Source: JABAAE01 sp036336715
GTDB taxonomy: Bacteria; Planctomycetota; Planctomycetia; Pirellulales; Pirellulaceae
DNA length: 64,000 nucleotides
Assembly: GCA_036336715.1 (NCBI GenBank)
Contig: JAYZFP010000203.1
Location: forward strand, 1-64,000
Direction: 5' to 3'
The notes under the pieces are model-generated. The model made no database searches and was not told the DNA's origin. It saw nothing but the letters and a program-made list of their open reading frames with translations. The translations under genes and the position numbers were made by a program. Positions 60,278 to 64,000 of the stretch are shown here, one piece after another; positions within the stretch are counted from its first letter, which is position 1; each line of letters opens with the position of its first letter.

Positions 60278-60975
60278 CTACTGACAGATCAGCGTCGTCC
60301 AGAGGAAAAAACGCCTTGTACAGTCTACGGTCTCGAATCCGGCAATTCGCAGGAGTTCACAGTGAGCCTGCAATGAGCTGTGGAAATCATGTTCACGCTG
60401 GTGTTCCATCCACTGTTGCCACTGCTGGTCGGTAGCACCCAGCTCGCGGGCCGCCTGCCTCCAGTTGGCCATGTGTTTCCGGTAAAGTCGATCGGTCGCG
60501 CCGGAAAACTGGTCGCAAAACGTCAGCACACCCCCGGGCGAAGCCACTCCCGGATCCGCAGAAAGAGCTCCTGTTTTTCCGAATCCTGCAGGTGGTGAAT
60601 GGCAATGCTGCTGACCACCAGGTCGAGTGAGTCCGCGGGCAACTGGAGCTCTTGAAAAGCCTGCTGCAGGAAAACGACTCGGTCGAAGTGCTGGAATCGC
60701 TGCCCGGCAATTTCGATCATGCGTGACGAAGCGTCCACTGCCTGGACAGCAGAGTCGGGATATTTCCGAACCAGCTTTTCAGTCAGGTTGCCGCTGCCGC
60801 ATCCCAATTCCAGGATCGCCGGTCTCTCGATGCGGGGGTCAAGGTAGTCCAGCATCTGATCGAGCATCTCGTGGTAGCGGGGGACGCAGCGGGCGATGGC
60901 TTCGTCATAGTGGTCACCCAACTTGTCAAAAAAACCTGCGCTGCCTGGGCCCGCGGGTTGGTTGGGTGATGTCAT
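60278..60975 (-). pseudogene. SAM-dependent methyltransferase with a frameshift
   Basis: The N-terminal part (60523-60975, 150 residues) is a class-I methyltransferase: motif I ILELGCGSGNL, motif II AVDASSRMIEIA, and VSSIAIHHLQD. It stops just after REWLRPGVC. The reading frame then continues in another frame (60278-60547; PGGVLTFCDQFSGATDRLYR) to a natural C-terminus. Adding one G to the G5 run (plus-strand C5 at 60531-60535) would restore REWLRPGGVLTFCDQF, so a single-base deletion in the gene or in the assembly explains it. Its ATG overlaps the stop of the upstream parvulin gene by four bases (ATGA), which suggests one operon. Substrate unknown. Confidence 0.75.
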
Positions 60976-61931
60976 TTGAGCTTGCCCAGGGTCCTGGTTC
61001 CGGGCTCAAAATAGGGATAGGCACCACTGAACTTTACCGCCGTTGTTTCAGCCTGCTTCCTGGCCAGCCATTCAAAAAGATACCGCTTGACACTTTGGAC
61101 GACCTGGGGGCGGGTGTCTTCCAACCTGATTTTTCCGGGCTTGATTTCCTGCAGTTGGATGAGGTGAAAACCGAAAGTTGTTTGCACCGGTTGGGAGATC
61201 TCGTCCTGCTTGAGTTCGAAGGCGGCCCGGGTGAATCGGGGGGCCATCGGCCCCCGCCAGTTGATCCAACCCAAGTCTCCCCGGTTGATCTTGGTCGCGC
61301 CCGAAGAATGTTCGATCACGGCCTGCTGAAAGCTGATTTTTTTCGATTTCAGGTCCTCGTAGATTTTTTGAGCCTGCTGGTAAGACGTTTTCCAGTCTGC
61401 GTCGCTGGATTCGTCCTCGGGTTTGATCAGGATATGAGCCACGCGGAGTTCTGTTCCGTCAAAACGGGCCTGGTGTTGCTGGAAATAGCGGGCGAGGTTC
61501 TTTTCGGTGAGGAAATTGTCCAGGTACTTCGACCAGGCGATATCCCAACCGAGGGACTGCTTGAGTTGCTGCTCGGAGATGTTCCGCTTTTCCAGGTACT
61601 TTTCGAAACTGGAATTTCCCTCGACCAGTTCCCGCTTGAGATTGGAAAGTTCCAGTTCTACCTCGGCAGAGGTGGCTTTGAATTTTGATTGTTGCAGGTA
61701 AATATTGACCAGTCTCTGTTTGATGTTTTCTTCCAGCACCTGGGCCTTGATGATTTCCAGTTTCTGACCCTCTGCGGGGGTCCGGGCAAGCACGAGCTCA
61801 ACCTGTAACTGGAGACGTTCCACCCGGATATCCTGGTCGCCAACGGTCGCTGCAACACCGGTTTGGGCACGCAAGCCAGAGGGTGCGAAAAACAGCAAGA
61901 GTGCAGCCAGGCAGCAGGCCATCGATCGCAT
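60972..61931 (-). CDS. Exported parvulin-type peptidyl-prolyl isomerase (PpiC/SurA-like)
   Basis: The 319-residue protein has a signal peptide (MACCLAALLLFFAPSGLRAQ), a SurA-like helical N-terminal part (LVLARTPAEGQKLEIIKAQV), and a rotamase domain (about 185-290; LRVAHILIKPEDESSDADW, then GDLGWINWRGPMAPRFTRAAF and FGFHLIQLQEIK). The parvulin motifs HIL(I/V)xx and FGxHxI(x) are intact. It should help fold exported proteins. The start at 61931 (MRSMACCLAALL) was preferred over 62000. It overlaps the methyltransferase gene by four bases. Confidence 0.88.
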   Translation of the reverse strand: MRSMACCLAALLLFFAPSGLRAQTGVAATVGDQDIRVERLQLQVELVLARTPAEGQKLEIIKAQVLEENIKQRLVNIYLQQSKFKATSAEVELELSNLKRELVEGNSSFEKYLEKRNISEQQLKQSLGWDIAWSKYLDNFLTEKNLARYFQQHQARFDGTELRVAHILIKPEDESSDADWKTSYQQAQKIYEDLKSKKISFQQAVIEHSSGATKINRGDLGWINWRGPMAPRFTRAAFELKQDEISQPVQTTFGFHLIQLQEIKPGKIRLEDTRPQVVQSVKRYLFEWLARKQAETTAVKFSGAYPYFEPGTRTLGKLK

Positions 61932-62017
61932 TTCCTGACCCGGTCCCCCACGGCCTGGTTTGGCTGGAATGCTGGTGAGTCTTCTCGTGGTTTGCTGCAT
62001 GATGTTCTCGCGATCGT

Positions 62018-63319
62018 CTATTTCAGGCGGATCCGGGGCAGCTGGAATTTCTGCGGGATTTTCCGGATGGAGGTAGGCGTTTGATAGATGAACCTGATTC
62101 CCTCTGCTCCCTGGGGGAGTTCAAAAAAGTACCTGAATCCCATTTTGTCTTTTTCCTGAAGAATTGTCAGCATTTTTCGACTGGAAATGACGCGGGAATT
62201 CCCGTCTACCAGGTAGCCCCGGTTTTCAAACATCCACCCATGATGCGAATCGAGGGCCTGCCCTGCATTTTCCAGCAGGAAACTCATGTCCAGTGTGCGA
62301 TCCGAACCGTTCTTTTCCGTCGAGTCGATACGGACCCGCATGTCTGCCTTCCGCAGAGGTTTCGATTTTTCTTCAAATACATTTTCAAATTCGAAGGAAT
62401 GCTGGCCGACCGGTGCGGTCACCGAGAGCGAGCCGCCGAGACGGAACTCCACCTCATCTGTGGGAAAAGGGCGGAAGGGGATTTCCAGTTCGACATTTGA
62501 CTGGTTTCTGCGGATGCTGGTGCGGAGCCGGCTGGAACGGGTCGAGGCGAAAGACTGCCCTGAAGGAACTGTGGCCACCAGTTGACCAAAATCAAACTCG
62601 AGCTGAAACGGGGAGAGCATCGGCTCCCAGCGAAAGCGGACCGTCAGGATGTCCCGGTCCACCGGCTCTCCGTCCGCGATCCGCCGGGAACGGAAACGGA
62701 CCGGTTCGATTCGGTAGACGCCCGCCTCGCTGGCCTGGAGCGTGGGGCCCCGTTTTTGGGTCTTGGGCACCAACCGCAGGCCCCGGACGGGCGAGTCCCC
62801 GGCGATTTCAAGTTGGTATCGCTTCATCAGCAGATCGACCAGGGACCAGAAACTGGCCTCTTTTCCGTCGAATCGGGTGACTTGCCCGGGGGCGGCATCC
62901 AGCTGAATCTTCAGGCCCGTCTGCCGCGTCAGTTCAGCGCACGCCTGTTTCGCAGTTAGAAAGCCCTCCAGCGATGCCCGTGTACCCGACGCGAGTTTCT
63001 GGTTGTCCGATTTTTCGAGCCTGTTTCTGAGTTGCCGAAGCAGCAGGCGGGTTTGCTGGCTCAGCCCGCCCGGTGGATGTTCAAGTGTTGGCAGTACCTG
63101 GCGGCCCAAACTTTCGAGACGGGCGAGAACCTGTTTGCGTTCTCTGACACTGCCCACTTCATCCAGTTGCAGGATCAGTTCCCGGATGGATTCCTGGTCC
63201 GTGGGGGGCAAGTCCTGGGCTGCCAGTGGCAAGATGCCCGTAAGGAGCATCCAGACCGCTGGCAGGAGCCGAAACAACAGCAGGGCACTTTTCGGTCTGT
63301 CTCCAACAGGGAAATTCAT
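62018..63319 (-). CDS. Exported protein of unknown function
   Basis: The 433-residue protein has a signal peptide (LLPAVWMLLTGILPLAAQ), a helical charged segment (about 40-110), and a small domain (about 120-175; TAKQACAELTRQTGLKIQLD) that resembles the short secretin/TonB N-terminal fold. A beta-rich remainder follows (DILTVRFRWEPMLSPFQLEF, EVEFRLGGSLSVTAPVGQHS). No family name is given because the match is weak. It lies just upstream of the parvulin gene on the same strand (its stop is 18 bases before the open frame of ppiC), so they are probably cotranscribed. Confidence 0.72.
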   Translation of the reverse strand: MNFPVGDRPKSALLLFRLLPAVWMLLTGILPLAAQDLPPTDQESIRELILQLDEVGSVRERKQVLARLESLGRQVLPTLEHPPGGLSQQTRLLLRQLRNRLEKSDNQKLASGTRASLEGFLTAKQACAELTRQTGLKIQLDAAPGQVTRFDGKEASFWSLVDLLMKRYQLEIAGDSPVRGLRLVPKTQKRGPTLQASEAGVYRIEPVRFRSRRIADGEPVDRDILTVRFRWEPMLSPFQLEFDFGQLVATVPSGQSFASTRSSRLRTSIRRNQSNVELEIPFRPFPTDEVEFRLGGSLSVTAPVGQHSFEFENVFEEKSKPLRKADMRVRIDSTEKNGSDRTLDMSFLLENAGQALDSHHGWMFENRGYLVDGNSRVISSRKMLTILQEKDKMGFRYFFELPQGAEGIRFIYQTPTSIRKIPQKFQLPRIRLK

Positions 63320-63536
63320 CAGCTAACCGGCAAAATCGTTATACGTTCCAGATCCATCTTATCTGAATGATGCCCTTTCAAATTGCAAACCGGGTGAATC
63401 GGCGAAAATAAAGTATCCTTTCCGGGAAATTCTGCAGACCGCCTCTTCAGCACTCTTTCGTCCGGGGGCGGAAAACCGCCGGAAACCAGGGGTTTGCCGG
63501 GAGTCGCAGGGCAGCCCTCCTTTTTCCTGGAAACCC

Positions 63537-64000
63537 ATGATGACCGGCAGAATCACACTCCTGTTATTGTTTTTGCTGACCGCGACGCCTGGAAAACTGT
63601 GCGCCCAGAAAAAGGGGAACGGTACCTACTCGATCCAGACCCGGACCCGGAAAGTGACCGGGTCACCAATTGTCTGGGATGCGGAAAAGCTCTTCCTGCT
63701 GACCGGGTATGGCAGCTTTACCGAGGTCCGCTTCAAGGACGTTCAGGCTTTTACCAAACGCTCCGAGAGTCGGATTGTCTTCTCGAGATCCTCTTTTGAA
63801 AAAAAATTGAAATCGGAATTTGGAATTCATTACCAGGTTTCACTGACCCAGGATTACTTGGTAGTGCATCCTGTTGGGCAGGATCGTTTCTGGCCGAACC
63901 GGATTCAGAGTGTTTATACATCCTTTGAAAATTACTTTCGGGGTCGCCGAATTCCGCTGGGGAAACATGACTATCCCCTGGTAGCCCTGGTCTTTGCCAC
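63537..64000 (+). CDS. DUF1570-like exported protein, 5' part only
   Basis: The frame starts at ATG 63537 (a second ATG follows at once) and stays open to the window edge. A signal peptide (RITLLLLFLLTATPGKLCAQ) is followed by a beta-rich segment. The later segment (YQVSLTQDYLVVHPVGQDRF, then IQSVYTSFENYF and LGKHDYPLVALVFA) matches what I recall of DUF1570 proteins, a planctomycete family with a peptidase-like C-terminus. That part, where any metal site would be, lies outside the window. Confidence 0.7.
   Translation, partial: MMTGRITLLLLFLLTATPGKLCAQKKGNGTYSIQTRTRKVTGSPIVWDAEKLFLLTGYGSFTEVRFKDVQAFTKRSESRIVFSRSSFEKKLKSEFGIHYQVSLTQDYLVVHPVGQDRFWPNRIQSVYTSFENYFRGRRIPLGKHDYPLVALVFA

Overview
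This window looks like chromosomal DNA of a planctomycete (class Planctomycetia). The evidence is the set of lineage-typical families: PSCyt1/DUF1549/DUF1553 cytochromes, a giant Piru_Ver-type dehydrogenase/HEAT/haem protein, DUF1598-like and DUF1570-like proteins, a DPFGG-repeat protein, PQQ-like propellers with HEAT repeats, and a long MoxR-vWA operon. The DNA is GC-rich. Most genes encode exported proteins with clear signal peptides. I saw no tRNA, rRNA, CRISPR array, transposase or phage gene. Family names rest on recognised motifs only; no database search was run.

Layout. (1) 1-4.45 kb, minus strand: a haem-containing beta-propeller gene with a damaged 3' end, an exported transglutaminase, and an exported PQQ-like propeller with a DPFGG tandem repeat. 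A strong intrinsic terminator at 2553-2580 separates the last two. (2) 4.7-9.2 kb: a very large cytoplasmic protein of unknown function, translationally coupled to a small acidic protein. (3) 9.3-17.0 kb: MgtE, a DUF1598-like protein, an acyltransferase, three TadE/TadG-like genes, and a BFD-like [2Fe-2S] protein. (4) 17.1-22.3 kb: a single 1711-residue mosaic (deacetylase, FG-GAP, dehydrogenase propeller, HEAT, c-type haem). (5) 23.25-40.9 kb: a co-directional cluster of MoxR, DUF58, a BatA-like vWA protein, a TPR/PQQ/HEAT protein, a second vWA membrane protein, a DUF4175-like membrane protein, a coiled-coil protein and a TPR protein. It closes with two intrinsic terminators, the first with the stop codon in its loop. 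(6) 41.0-46.4 kb: an NPCBM protein followed by three tandem trypsin-like/PDZ proteins. The first has an intact His-Asp-Ser triad; the other two have lost all three residues. (7) 46.4-49.4 kb: KdsD-like isomerase, a STAS protein and a prepilin peptidase. (8) 49.5-55.0 kb: a hypothetical protein, a membrane protein, RtcB and a DUF885 protein. (9) 55.2-64.0 kb: a PSCyt1/DUF1549/DUF1553 protein with a discoidin-like insert, a pentahaem PA14-like protein, a frameshifted methyltransferase, a parvulin-type isomerase, a hypothetical exported protein, and the start of a DUF1570-like protein.

How they fit together. The MoxR cluster has the logic of MoxR/Bat systems: an AAA+ ATPase acts with several vWA proteins at the envelope, here with large propeller and repeat proteins as candidate clients or scaffolds. 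The protease cluster looks like one active HtrA-like enzyme with two dedicated pseudoproteases. The cytochrome genes are typical of planctomycete extracellular electron transfer or carbohydrate oxidation. Two genes (at about 80-90 and at 60531-60535) carry reading-frame breaks that could be real or assembly errors.
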